64,000 bases of DNA from Anastatus disparis (Eukaryota > Arthropoda > Insecta > Hymenoptera > Eupelmidae), in the NCBI GenBank assembly GCA_017163975.1, contig JAFFSR010000136.1, forward strand, positions 11,033,501 to 11,097,500, written 5' to 3'. This document shows, piece by piece, positions 1-11,700 of this stretch (position 1 is its first letter; each line of letters opens with the position of its first letter). Below the pieces are notes generated by a model. The model searched no databases and was not told where the DNA came from. It saw only the letters and a program-made list of their open reading frames with translations. The translations under genes and the position numbers were made by a program.

Positions 1-10
1 ACAAATATTT

Positions 11-130
11 ATGCACAAGAAGAAAAAAATCTATCGCTTTGTTTTTGAGAAAAGTAAGTAACGCGAAAAAACTTTGGCGTTACTTACTTTTCTCAAAAAC
101 AAAGCGGTAGATTTTTTTTTTCTTGTGCAT
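11..130. repeat. Long near-perfect hairpin (54-bp arms, 12-nt loop)
   Basis: Bases 11-64 and 77-130 are inverted copies of each other over 54 positions with two differences; the loop is 65-76. In a plus-strand RNA both differences would be G-U wobbles, so the helix would be fully paired. There is no coding potential. It may be a palindromic MITE, the end of a fold-back transposon or a hairpin-RNA source; the sequence cannot decide between these. Confidence 0.85.
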
Positions 131-310
131 AGATGTTCATAATAATAATATCTATTGCGCTCAACTTTTAATTTGAAGATACACCGATTAATACTTGAGT
201 AAATAACAAACAACTCAATTGTTACTCGGTCGATATCAGGTTCTACTCCGGCTTGCCGTTGATGGTTTTATTAATTTTATTTTTATATTAGTAATATTAT
301 TTATTTTTTG

Positions 311-420
311 GAGGGGCGGGGGCGCTGCCCCCGAAACCCCCCGGCAGGGGCTTTGCCCCTGCACCCCACACCGGGGCTCCGCCCTGGACCCCGTCCTGCG
401 CCCCGACCTCGACTACCTCT
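311..420. repeat. GC-rich block of short palindromes
   Basis: About 110 bp of very high GC sit abruptly in an AT-rich background. The block contains at least three short stems, including CAGGGGCTTTGCCCCTG at 345-361 and CCGGGGCTCCGCCCTGG at 371-387. It looks like part of a mobile element or inserted sequence and not like an exon or a normal insect promoter. An open frame crosses it, but the repeated stems explain its composition better than coding does. Confidence 0.6.
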
Positions 421-511
421 TACAATCTTGATAGCCTTCGAACAAGATTGTACATGCTATCACAGACGCAAGTTTGTCATTCTTAGAATTTTGCGCACTT
501 GTTAGAAAAAA

Positions 512-636
512 TAATATACGCAACTAATGCGTAAAGTGATCATCGCACTCGTCTCATTTGTCGCCCTCGCTGCGCTCGGGCGACAAAACCGACTCGTGCG
601 ATAATCACATATTTTACGCACTCGTTGCGTAATATA
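512..636. repeat. Imperfect 125-bp palindrome
   Basis: The sequence folds around a centre near base 570. The left side carries ATACGCAACTAATGCG, TCGCACTCGTC and TTGTCGCCCTCGC. The right side carries their inverted counterparts, ending in ACGCACTCGTTGCGTAATAT. It lies next to the GC-rich block and a long hairpin, so all three may belong to one fold-back type element. Confidence 0.65.
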
Positions 637-887
637 CTATTGCAAGTTAGGTAAAAAGAGAGAGAAAGAGCTTTAGTTTACCCGGGCCAATTCATAAATG
701 ATCTTGCGTGTGTATATGTGCGTATCTCTGTTCACTTGCTGATCATGTACTCGTATATGTACACGCGTGGCGATGCAGTATATAGATGCCGGCCGCATTA
801 TCATTGTTACTAAATCCAAGGTCTTCATTGTGTGTTCATGCTTGTGTCAGGGTTCAGACGTCACGCAGCGTGCCGACATACTTAATC

Positions 888-890
<3 letters not shown>

Positions 891-932
<42 letters not shown>
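891..932. repeat. (TA)n microsatellite
   Basis: An uninterrupted run of about 21 TA units. Further short TA and TATTT-rich sequence follows to about base 985. Confidence 0.95.
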
Positions 933-936
<4 letters not shown>

Positions 937-1243
937 GGTATATATTTATATATATTTTTAAAAATATATATATATAGATATATAATTTTGCTAAGCTTGC
1001 AAGCTCTCTTCTTAATTTTTGTCTGCCAAACTGTAGGTATAAAATTTACCGAGGGATTATGTCTTTTATTTCTGCGTGCGTTGTATTCCACTTGAGTGAA
1101 AAAGAAGCTGCTAAACATCTTGATATACGTTGTTACATGCAATATACTATTTGTGCCAATTTCTTCGTAAATTCAACCTACAATTTACTTTTTGCTAAGC
1201 CTTTTAATTTTTTTATTATTTAGGCTACAGAAGACTAAAGTTT

Positions 1244-1288
1244 CTGATAATATTTACATTTGGCCATGTGAAATGTAAATATTATCAG
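1244..1288. repeat. Perfect 18-bp inverted repeat with 9-nt loop
   Basis: The arm CTGATAATATTTACATTT at 1244-1261 is exactly complementary to 1271-1288. The loop is GGCCATGTG. It could be a small hairpin or the residue of a MITE. Confidence 0.8.
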
Positions 1289-1299
1289 TAAATGTAAAT

Positions 1300-3866
1300 G
1301 TACAATAATAGTTCCAACGATTACATCTCATTTGACAATAAACAAATTGCAAATTATTCAACGTTATTACACTAGAAAAGTAGTAAAAAAGTATAAATTA
1401 ATATGAAACATTAAGGCAGCTAAAAATTCCATCCAAACTCACAAAGAGGACGCAAGGGAAATACCACCAGCTTGATACTATATATATATATATATTTTAT
1501 GACGAAGTAGTCACTGGGGTAGTACAAACTCTCATCTCTAACCATTACTATTTATTTATCACGTGGAACTAAATAAAAGTTTTAAATAATAATAGTCTTT
1601 TACTATTGAAGTTGGGATGATTATACGAATAATGATTTATTTATATTAAGATTTAATACGTAATATATTCATTAATCCAAATAGTAATAATAAATAAAAG
1701 TTACCTTGGTAGAAATGTGAACATAAAAAATGGTGTATATAAAAATTTAATGTTATTAGTAATAATAATGCCAAAGAAATGGCCATACAATGTTAAAAAA
1801 AGCGTTTCCATTTTTAATGGGCATAAAATGGTAAAAAAAACGTTTCAGTTGCCACCAAAATATTGATTAAAGTTAAAATTTATATACTTTTTAATTATAT
1901 TTGATATTTCTATTTTCATTAAAGATTTAGATAAATTAAACAAGGAATAATTTTCTTGAAAGTCAATTTCTCATATAGGAATGTAATAAAACTTTTTTCA
2001 TAGGAATCAGGTTATATTTGGAAATGGATAAGAAACAACAAACAAAGTTGAGATTTTCACTATCTATTTATTGTTGTCGATTGAGAAAAAAAAATAAATA
2101 TTTCTTTCTCATTTTTTTTTTCATCGAGAGATAAATTTGATCTAAAAACAAATATTGAATAGAATTCGCACGTGTCGCAATAAACAAAACAAATAGTTTT
2201 AAAATCCGCAAATATATACTTTCTCACTTCCACACGTATAACAATACAGAACGAAAAAAAAATACTGGATACAATAGGCGCCTCTCGTCGATACATGAAA
2301 TGATTAAAAAATATACAATAATATTATATATATATATATATATTTGACAAAAAAAAAATGAAAAATGAAAATTTTAAAATCAGACTATATGAAAAAAAAA
2401 TGAATAAAAAAAATCACATGGCACGAAGCGTAAATAAAAAGCCAAAAGAGAGATTTCTTTTTTTTCTAAGAGCACATTGCTCTCTCGCGTATATAACATA
2501 TCGTCGAGTTTTAAAAGTGAAATTAGAAGATCGTCGTCGCAGTTTGATATAATTGCAAAGGAGAGCGATGAACCGGGCATATATAACACGTACAGTTCAC
2601 GTGCGTGCATTCATATTATAGTCATACAGTATGCAAGCACTCGAATACTTTTTATTCTTTTCTTTTTTATTCAAGGATTTAAAAAAAAGTTCAAACTTTT
2701 TTTATCGATTTTATTTACAACTTTTCATATGCTTATCTGTTATCTATGTAAATTTAAATATTGCTGGTAAACCAGGATTAAAAATTATTTTTCTTGCTGT
2801 TTGATTTCATATGCATTTACTTTCATTTTTGTGATATATATTGTAGTTTTAGCAATAAATTACATATTTTGATTTGAATATTTATAAATATGATATGTCT
2901 TTAATCAATAAAAAGATGTTTGAAATTCCGAAAAAAATAGAATCTAGAATCAATGAGAATTTGCTTGATGCTAAAAGAAATTAATTTTGTTAAACAACCT
3001 CATAGAATTCCAATTGGTACAAGAGTAAAATCTGCTTTAATGCTGTTGATATTTTTCAAAAAATTTATCATCTACCACTCAGCAGAAATATTTTTGAAGC
3101 AATTAAACTTTAAAATATCGATTCATTATTTGAATTGTGTTCATTAAGTATAACTAGATTTCTATTTGACTCAAGAATTAAGAATCGAATTAGATTTTTC
3201 TTACTTCTAGATTTTATTTTTTTCAGTCTAGATATTTAGTTGAAATCCGTAATGATATATCTTTTTATTCATGATATATTTTGAATAAAACATTAATTTA
3301 ATATTACGATGTACACACGTATGCATGTGAATGCACAATGAATGAAAATGGGCTTTTTTTAATACACATTGAAAATATCTTTTATAATATAGATGCTTTA
3401 CTTTGTAAGCCTCAATACTTTATTTGTAATTTGAAGTTTAACGTTATTTATGCAAGAAAATTTGTAAAAGCATACAATCACTATTGTAAAAAAAACTTTT
3501 CATCAATCATTGGAAATATTTTATTATTTAAAAATTTTGGCAAGACTATTTCCATGAAAATACTGTTAGATTTTTAGGTAAATTTACTAAACAATGCAAT
3601 CAAAGTACGAAAAAAAGTATTGAAATTTTTTGGTTTTACTCTTTTTTTATTAGTATACTTTCATGATCATTTCTTTTTATACATATTATACTTTCTGCAT
3701 CTAATAAACATGAAATTAATAGTGTTTTTATCACCCGCACACCCGCCGCAAAAAAAAAGAGAAAGAAAACCAGTCATCGGTCGTTGGTTGGTTACATTCG
3801 TTCACAGCCATTCGCAGTGTGTATGTGTAACAATACGTCGCGTAACACGTGAAATATTAGTTATAT
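1300..3866. other. AT-rich intergenic sequence, no gene seen
   Basis: Only short, low-complexity open frames occur here. None has splice-site context or family resemblance. The stretch contains poly-A/T tracts and a short (TA)n near 2326. Confidence 0.6.
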
Positions 3867-3990
3867 ACGCCATTTGGGAGTAAGAAGGATGAATACGGGG
3901 CGAGTTTGTTGCAAGAACAGTATCCGAGATTGACTGCTGTTCGAGCAACAAATTCGCCCCGTATTCATCCTTCTTACTCCCAAATGGCGT
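3867..3990. repeat. Long near-perfect hairpin (46-bp arms, 32-nt loop)
   Basis: Bases 3867-3912 and 3945-3990 are inverted copies with a single difference, which would be a G-U wobble in plus-strand RNA. The loop contains a further short stem (GAACAG with CTGTTC). The arms are more GC-rich than the flanks. It resembles a young inverted duplication, MITE or long pre-miRNA/hairpin-RNA. Confidence 0.85.
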
Positions 3991-5735
3991 AGATGATTTT
4001 ATGTCGTTGTAGCAGGTATGAGGGACTATAAAATTATAAATGTGCAAATTCGCAATCCTTCTTTTTTTTATTTGAATTTTAATAAACGTATGGTAACAGT
4101 GAAGACGCGGATCATCTGCGGAACCGTCAATTTGACAAGCTGACCACGCATATCACGCACATTTTATATTTAACGTTTTTTCTTCACTGTCTCACTTTCA
4201 CTATAATTATTATTTTTTTGTTATTTGTACTAATTTTTTTTTATAACTAATCAATTTTTTTTATTTTTTTCATATTTTTTAAATTTATTAAAGAACAAAA
4301 GTCAAAAGAAAAAACAAAACACACCGATTAAACTAACCAATTTTACGACTTCGACGATCGCTTAATAGCTAATTACTACCTTATAGTGTGACGTATAGAT
4401 GAATCCATACGTCACCATGTGAGGTATGGAATTATCTATATTTTTTTATGTGAAGTATAGCAAACTGAATATAGTTGTGCTACGAATTGAAATCTATGTA
4501 ACCTCAATACCCATTTAACTAGCTTTGCACATACAACACCGAATACCTGGTACGACGACATAAATATTTAATATATATTTTAGGATTATCAATAAAATTT
4601 ATCATTTCTTTCAATTATATACTATAATACACATAAACATTTATGTTAGATTTTTCTTTCCTTTTCCCGTGTTTGCGCTGATAAAGAGAAAAAAAATATT
4701 AATAATAAAGAAATACCTTTGAAACGACCAAGAGAATGCATTTCTCTAAATAACTAGACGATACTTTATTTTTTTGTTTTAGATTATACGTATTTTTTTC
4801 TCTTTGTCATTATGTTGTCAAACAGAGGGGACATGACGATATTTAAAATTAAAATTATTATTATTTCGCAATATAAGTAAATTATACTATATTATTATAT
4901 ACATGTACATACTAGACTCTCTGGGTTGTAACAGCTGTCGCATGTCTATTTTAAATACAGTCCATAATTCGTCTTTAGAAAACCACAGTTAGTTATTTTT
5001 TTTTATTTGTTTATAATTCGAGAAGCACTTCCATTTTTTTAAATATTTTCTTGTTTTTATTTTTTTTAACTTTAAGTATTTCTATTCTTATACACGCTCG
5101 TCACTTCGTCCATTGTAAATTTTTCTGTTTTTTTATTTTTTCGTATACACACGTTTCATTGTAAACACTGAGAAACATTTATCATTATCTTAATAAGACA
5201 TAAAAGTATTTTACATTGACAAAACGTATTTTTTTTCATTTTTCAATAAACGTTACGTTTAAAGAATACGTGAGCTTATTGTGCTTGTTTTGAAGTGGAT
5301 AATTTTTTGAAAAAAAATTTTTCAAGTATTCATTGTTGTTTAAAAATATTCCATTGACATCCAATAAAGCTTAAAATGTTTTTACGTTAGGTGAATTTAA
5401 AATTATGAAAAACATTATTTAGAAATAGAACATTGGGTGCATTGAAAAAGTTAATAATTTAACATTGAATTTAAAATTTTCAAGAGAATATTAATTTTGA
5501 AAATTATCTAAGGAATTGCCTTTTGCTAAGACAAAAAAAAAGTATTGACATGAAATTCATTAAGCTCAGTCGTATTGTGAAAAGAAAAAAAAAGAAAGGA
5601 ATTAACTATCATGACCCCATTTGATTTTTATTTAATCTCAATTGAGTTTGAAACGAGTAAAGGAGGAATAAAATAAGGCATGAAGAGTACAAGTATAAGC
5701 TTACGGTCCCGTTGATCAATCTGAATTGAGCCCTC
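3991..5735. other. AT-rich region downstream of fusl; probable 3' UTR in its right part
   Basis: No coding exon was recognised. The right part, next to the fusl stop codon at 5736, is the expected 3' UTR of that minus-strand gene. The rest shows poly-T tracts and no clear structure. Confidence 0.5.
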
Positions 5736-8700
5736 TCAGACGAAGGATTCAGGATTAGCCGGTTGGATGATAGGACTAACGTTGGTATTGAGTAAAGCAC
5801 CATTCTCAGCTTCCTTACTGCTTGGATCACCACGCATACCCAAATCTCGAGAGGCTACGATTAAATTGCTACGACGAGCTTCCTTCTTCTCGCGTTCAAG
5901 CTGCAACAAAATTTCAAAGAAATAAAATGAGATCATTCCGCTTTACTTGGAAGCTTTGCGCGTTATGATATATAAATTTGATTTTTAAAATGATTCCAAC
6001 AAGATAAGAAGTAGTGAAAAAAAAATAAGTTTAAAGTGTTTTATTTCGAAACGATCTTATATATGGGTCAGTAGAAAAAGAGTAAACTAGTCGTGAGAAA
6101 TAAATGAGCAAGGGATTTGAAAACTAGTACAGAGATTTACTTTGCACTGGATGTTGTCTATCCTATATATGTTCACTTTTTCATACTTTATACAGGTAAT
6201 GCATACTGGGAAATTTCGTTTAAATTATTTAACGAAAATTTTATAAAAAATATAAACCATTGCATTGAGAAAATCTTTATTTAGTTTTATGTATGAATTT
6301 TCTTAAGTAAATAAAGTAACAGTTGATAAAAAAAGTTTTTCAAGCAAAATTTACAAAGGGAAATTCCACCGTATGGTTTTGAGATTTTAAAAATTGAATC
6401 TTTAATAACCAAAATATAGATGGATTTTAACAAAATAATGTTAATTTTCAAATAATAAGTTATAAAGATAAAAATTTTTGTAACACTCACCTTGAAGAAC
6501 AATCTTAAATAGTGACAAGGAAATACTACGCATTTGCCAGCCTCTTCTTCGGCGTCAATATAAACGCCCCTTACCAGTACGGAGTTGCTACAATTTAATA
6601 ATACAAGTAGAACAAAGCATCCGATATGCGTTATCCAACATGATAATTTTGGATATTCAGGCAGTAAATAAAGATCTAAACAATTCCAAATTCCTCGCCA
6701 AACGTTGACAGTTCCTATGAAACTTATTAATAGAAAACCATCGGCAGCTATGAGTCGCGATAAGCCTTGTAATCGCGTGCACGTGTAACGCATCAAAGGC
6801 TGCAATGAAAACGTCACCGCAACTATTATGTATCCGATTACCTGTCACAAAAAAAAACAAATAGAGCACAAATTTTATTTTTTATTAATACATCGCTTTT
6901 ATATTTTAATCATATTAGATAAAATAATTAATGATGGTAAAATTAGCAAAATTTAGTGTTACATTTTTATTTTTAATACTTGTGCAGTGTAAATTTTGGC
7001 TCTGCCTTTTTCCTTAAATATTGTTAATTTTAACGTCATTTTTTATTTTGTTTACGCTGACTTAATATTCATTTATTTCATTATAAGTAATTGCCATAAG
7101 TCATTTACTAACGTATGATTCGCAAATCATCAATGCTTGCCTAAATCATAACAAACGTCAGTTTAAATTTAAATAAAAGTTAGTTCAAGTAAAGTTTAAG
7201 GAAAGATTAAAATTCATATAAAAAAATAATTCATATAGTAGCAGAAAAAATTAAATCGATTATATCTTAACAACGGAGAAGAAAAAAGAATTCTGTCTTA
7301 ACTTGTAAATCTAAAATATGCTAATCAATTGAGATAATCTCATTCGAAGAAAATAGGAAAACTTAAAATTTAATGAATAATTAATCAAAATAATAAAAAA
7401 TATGTTAATTTGCACATTATAGTAAAACATTGAGATAACGAAAAACGTAGAAAAAGGTAAACCTCTTGTTTTGTTTTTCATTATCGCATTACGTAAGAAA
7501 ATCGGTTAATGTAATTATCTTTATTCTCAGACTTGGTATTTTCAGGTGCAAAAAGAATAGACGTCATAATAAAGTTTTGTTAAAAAGTATTTTTTTAATT
7601 ATGTAAACATAGGATATAAAAACAACTAATCGTCACAAAAGTTTATTATTCTTACCAGACTTTTTTTAAAATAATAAATCATTTATTTTCCTTAATAAAG
7701 TAATAAACAAATATAAATTTTTTTCAATTCAATTAATCTTATTTTTAAGGAAAAAATAAAAAAGCACATTTATATTTTGAAAAAAAATTGAAGATTTATA
7801 CTAAGACGCTGAATTTAAGTAGTAACAGACATTCCTATTACAAGTAGTAACAGTCAGTGTCAGAAGTCTCTCTCTCTCTTCCTATACACTGATTCTTCCG
7901 TATATTAAACCGCGAGATAATTGATACTATTTTGCTCCTCAAGTTCAAGGGATCCATTAATCTTTTCCATTCTCCTGTGCTCAAATACTCAAGCTTACAC
8001 AAAAGGATCGAGACCTACATATGTGTTATTCTATAATAAATCAAATTCACTTGTACATACGAAGACAATAAACAAAAAAAAAAGAACGTACTCGTGTGTG
8101 TACGCGTTACATGCGCAAGAACATGTCTTATCTGGTATATAGTAGCTGGTATACATGTTACTCAGTCAATCATAAGCAATTTGGCGAATATTCAACCGTA
8201 TAATCGAACTATTAGTATGAAACAGGCTGTGGACTAATCTTAACATTTGTATGTGTGTATATGTAATACTGTGAATGTAAACGCTATGTAGGATATTTTA
8301 GTGAGCCGGTAGTTCTTTGACTCAAAATTTAATAGCTGCTTTCATTTGGCAACTCGATAATACTTGAATAGGTCTATTTTGGATTGTCTTTTTTTAAATT
8401 TTCATTATCTTTAAATATAGTATAGACCGTTTAGATACGGCTTAATTTATTCAATCTAAAAAAGATTTGTCTAACATGTTAAAATTATGTGACTAGTTCG
8501 AGTCTACTTTTTTTTATTAATATTTACTTTGGAAAATTTTATTATTTTCTCTGTAGTATGTGCTATAACAACTAATAAAATTGAATTATTAGATTAAGGT
8601 GATGTAATAGGGTATATGTTTAATACATAGTTACCGACATTGTAGTTTCCCAAGTTTTTAATCTTTATTCAAAAATTTTCTGACATACCATTATATTATG

Positions 8701-11700
8701 CTTTTTATTAATTAAAATAGAAGGGTTTAATATAGAGATATGTTTTAAAAATTTGGGTTGAGAATAAAAAATTTGGAAAACTGTAATGTTGGTATTTTAC
8801 ATCTCCTTAAAGGGTTAATTTATTTATTTAAAATTAGTGATTTTATAGTTTTTATTACTATTCATTAAATTAAAACCAAAGCTATACATTACAATAAAAA
8901 AAGCTATTAAGAAAAGATTAAAAATCGATAGATTACTGGATTTTATGTTTTAAGTGAATTGTATTTTAAAGAGTAATATAATCGTAGCACGCTTTTAAAG
9001 CAGTTGTAATGATTTAATTAGTTTCCCATTCATGAATGCATTCAACGGAAGATATTCATGAAAATGTCTAAAGAATTTAATGAGGACATTAACGATGATG
9101 ATTCGTATAATTTTCCTATTATTTAATTAAACTGAATCCAATTTTATGAAAAAAAAAACCGGTTTAAATTTGCTCCATTATAAATTTGACGTTTTAATGG
9201 ATATAATAGAAAAAATAGAATTTTGCAAAAATTTGAATTCTCACAATATGGTAATTAGTTTAATTGCGTAATTTGAACGATGTAAAAAAATGAACTCATT
9301 ATTGATACGATAATCATTCTAATACTTTCGCAACATCAAATGTGGAACAGACAACCAGCATTTTCAGTTATAAATTATATTTCTAATATAAATTTTTAGA
9401 TATAAAAACTTTTTTTAGTACGTACTAAACGCAAAGTAAATATTTTTATGTTTTGTGTTATAAATATTGATTCTGAATAAATATTAGCAAATTGATCATT
9501 AATTAATTACATTTACTTTATGAAAATGAACAATTGATGAAACATTATATTGCTCTAATAAAGGGAGAGGCACTGTTGACGAGTGGTCTCGAGTGTATCT
9601 TACATAAAGCTTACGAGTAAAACTATATGTATTTCAATTAGTTATTCAAGTCAAATCGTCCCTTAATTTAATGGCTTATATATTAAAAGTTATTATATCC
9701 TTAATTTCCTTCCCCATTTCTATTGATTGCTATTCTATCTTTTTGTTTAATCTTTTTTATATTTAGAAGTGTCTACCGACATTGATGTGTAAGTGCTTTG
9801 TACTTAATTGAACTTCTTTATTTGACTATCGCTAGTCAATTTTGTTTGACTAAATTTAAAACACGAAAATTAAATGGGTGGGGTTCGATTTTTCGAAAGA
9901 CCGTTATTCTTTTGGGCTTGATGTAGAATCTTAAAATATAGAATGATGCTTTTCATAACATTCATTTAAATTGTGTAGAAATTCCGTTTTCAATTCATGG
10001 CTTCAATCGAAATGCATTTATTCGAATAAATTCTAATTGACATTTAGAATTGCAACAAGTATACAGAACACCATATTATGATGAAATATTTCGAAATTTC
10101 TAATAGAATTTCCAGAAGTATATTTTCTTGTACATTCTTTTAATACTTGTGAAAAAAGTTTATTAGAAATTTCGGAATATTTTATAATTGTATGGTGCTC
10201 TATATACGTATTACAATTCTAAATATCAATTACAATTTATTCGGATAAATGCATTTCGATTGCAACCAGAAATTGAAAACGGAATTTCTATACAATTTAA
10301 ATGAATATTATGAAAAGCATTATTCTAAATTTTAAGATTCTATGTCAAGCCCACAAAAACAATTGTCTTTCGAAAAATCGAACACCACCCAATTAAATAC
10401 AATATTTACTTGAGCGATTTTATTTAAATATGAAAATAAAGTTCACACGATTTTGTTATACGTCGTCCTAGTCTTACTTGATAATGTTATATGTAAATAT
10501 AAATTTAATTATAACAGTTTATTGATGTATTTTAAAATGTACACATATGACGATTACGTAGAAAACTTATTATAGAAGAATTTTTAGAATTTTAAATTAT
10601 TTAATTACTTTAAAAATTATTCATTTTATCAAGTACTATTGTTTCAATAAGTTTATTAATAAAACTGATATTATTAGTTACAAATGAAAAGGAAATATGA
10701 ATATTAACTTATGAATTTGTTAATTTTTCAGTAAATAACAGATGTTATGATTAAATTATTTAAATTACATTGACACAAAAATTTTAAAAATAACAAACAA
10801 CGCACTGTTTACTATGTCATGCGATTAAAACTAGAATCATAGCTTTTTATTAAACGTTTTTAAAAATAAATAAGCAATTTAAAATCTGATAATATGTCAA
10901 ATAATGACTAAAAATGAGTTAAGATTACTTTAAGTATCGGGCTTATCAATGTATAGCTTATGCAATATATTTGCAATAAGCCATCCGAATTACTGCCTGT
11001 CATAGATTAATATTTTATAAAGGCGCCAAGATTCTTCAATAAAAGGAAAAAAAAAGAAAGGCAAATAAAGTCTGGCAGTTATAATATGATCATCTTGTTT
11101 ACCCTTCTTTCTCGCTAAATTTAAGTAGATAACTTTTTTGAAAATCTTTTGTTAACAATTTCCACTAAATAGGCATATCAATACAGCGATGACTGATAAT
11201 GAAAAAGTTCAAGTCATCGTATCAGCAACGTTAATTTAAAATTTCATTATGTTTGTCTGTTGATCAATGATTCGAATTTCGATTTAATTCGTTTTGAATT
11301 GCTGAATTTCAAAAGCTTTATGTAATTGAATTTTAAAAAATTGATTTTTAATGTTGAATATGCTCTAAATTATCGATACAATTAAATAATTTTGTAGTCA
11401 TAAATAATGAAATTCTTACAAGAGAGCTGATAGCCGACCATTCTTTGTGTTTATCTCCAGGAAATAAAAGGAGATCGAGAAGTACCCAGGCGCCTCTCCA
11501 TACGAAAACGACTAGTGTACCAACAACTCCAACACTGAACGCACAATCGAGAATGTATAATGACCAGTCTCTTGAATTCTGTAAATTAAATAATATTTAA
11601 TTAATTAAGAAATTTCATTAATAGATTTTACAATTTTTTATGTATGTATAATTATATTTCTGAATAAAAATTTTCGTTTCCTCATTATTCTTTTATCATT

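Noticed and set aside
219..505. Open frames across the GC-rich block as a coding gene
   Set aside because: They arise from palindromic GC-rich repeats, overlap in several frames and have no splice or family support.
882..1142. ORFs over the (TA)n tract giving poly Tyr-Ile
   Set aside because: Pure microsatellite translation.
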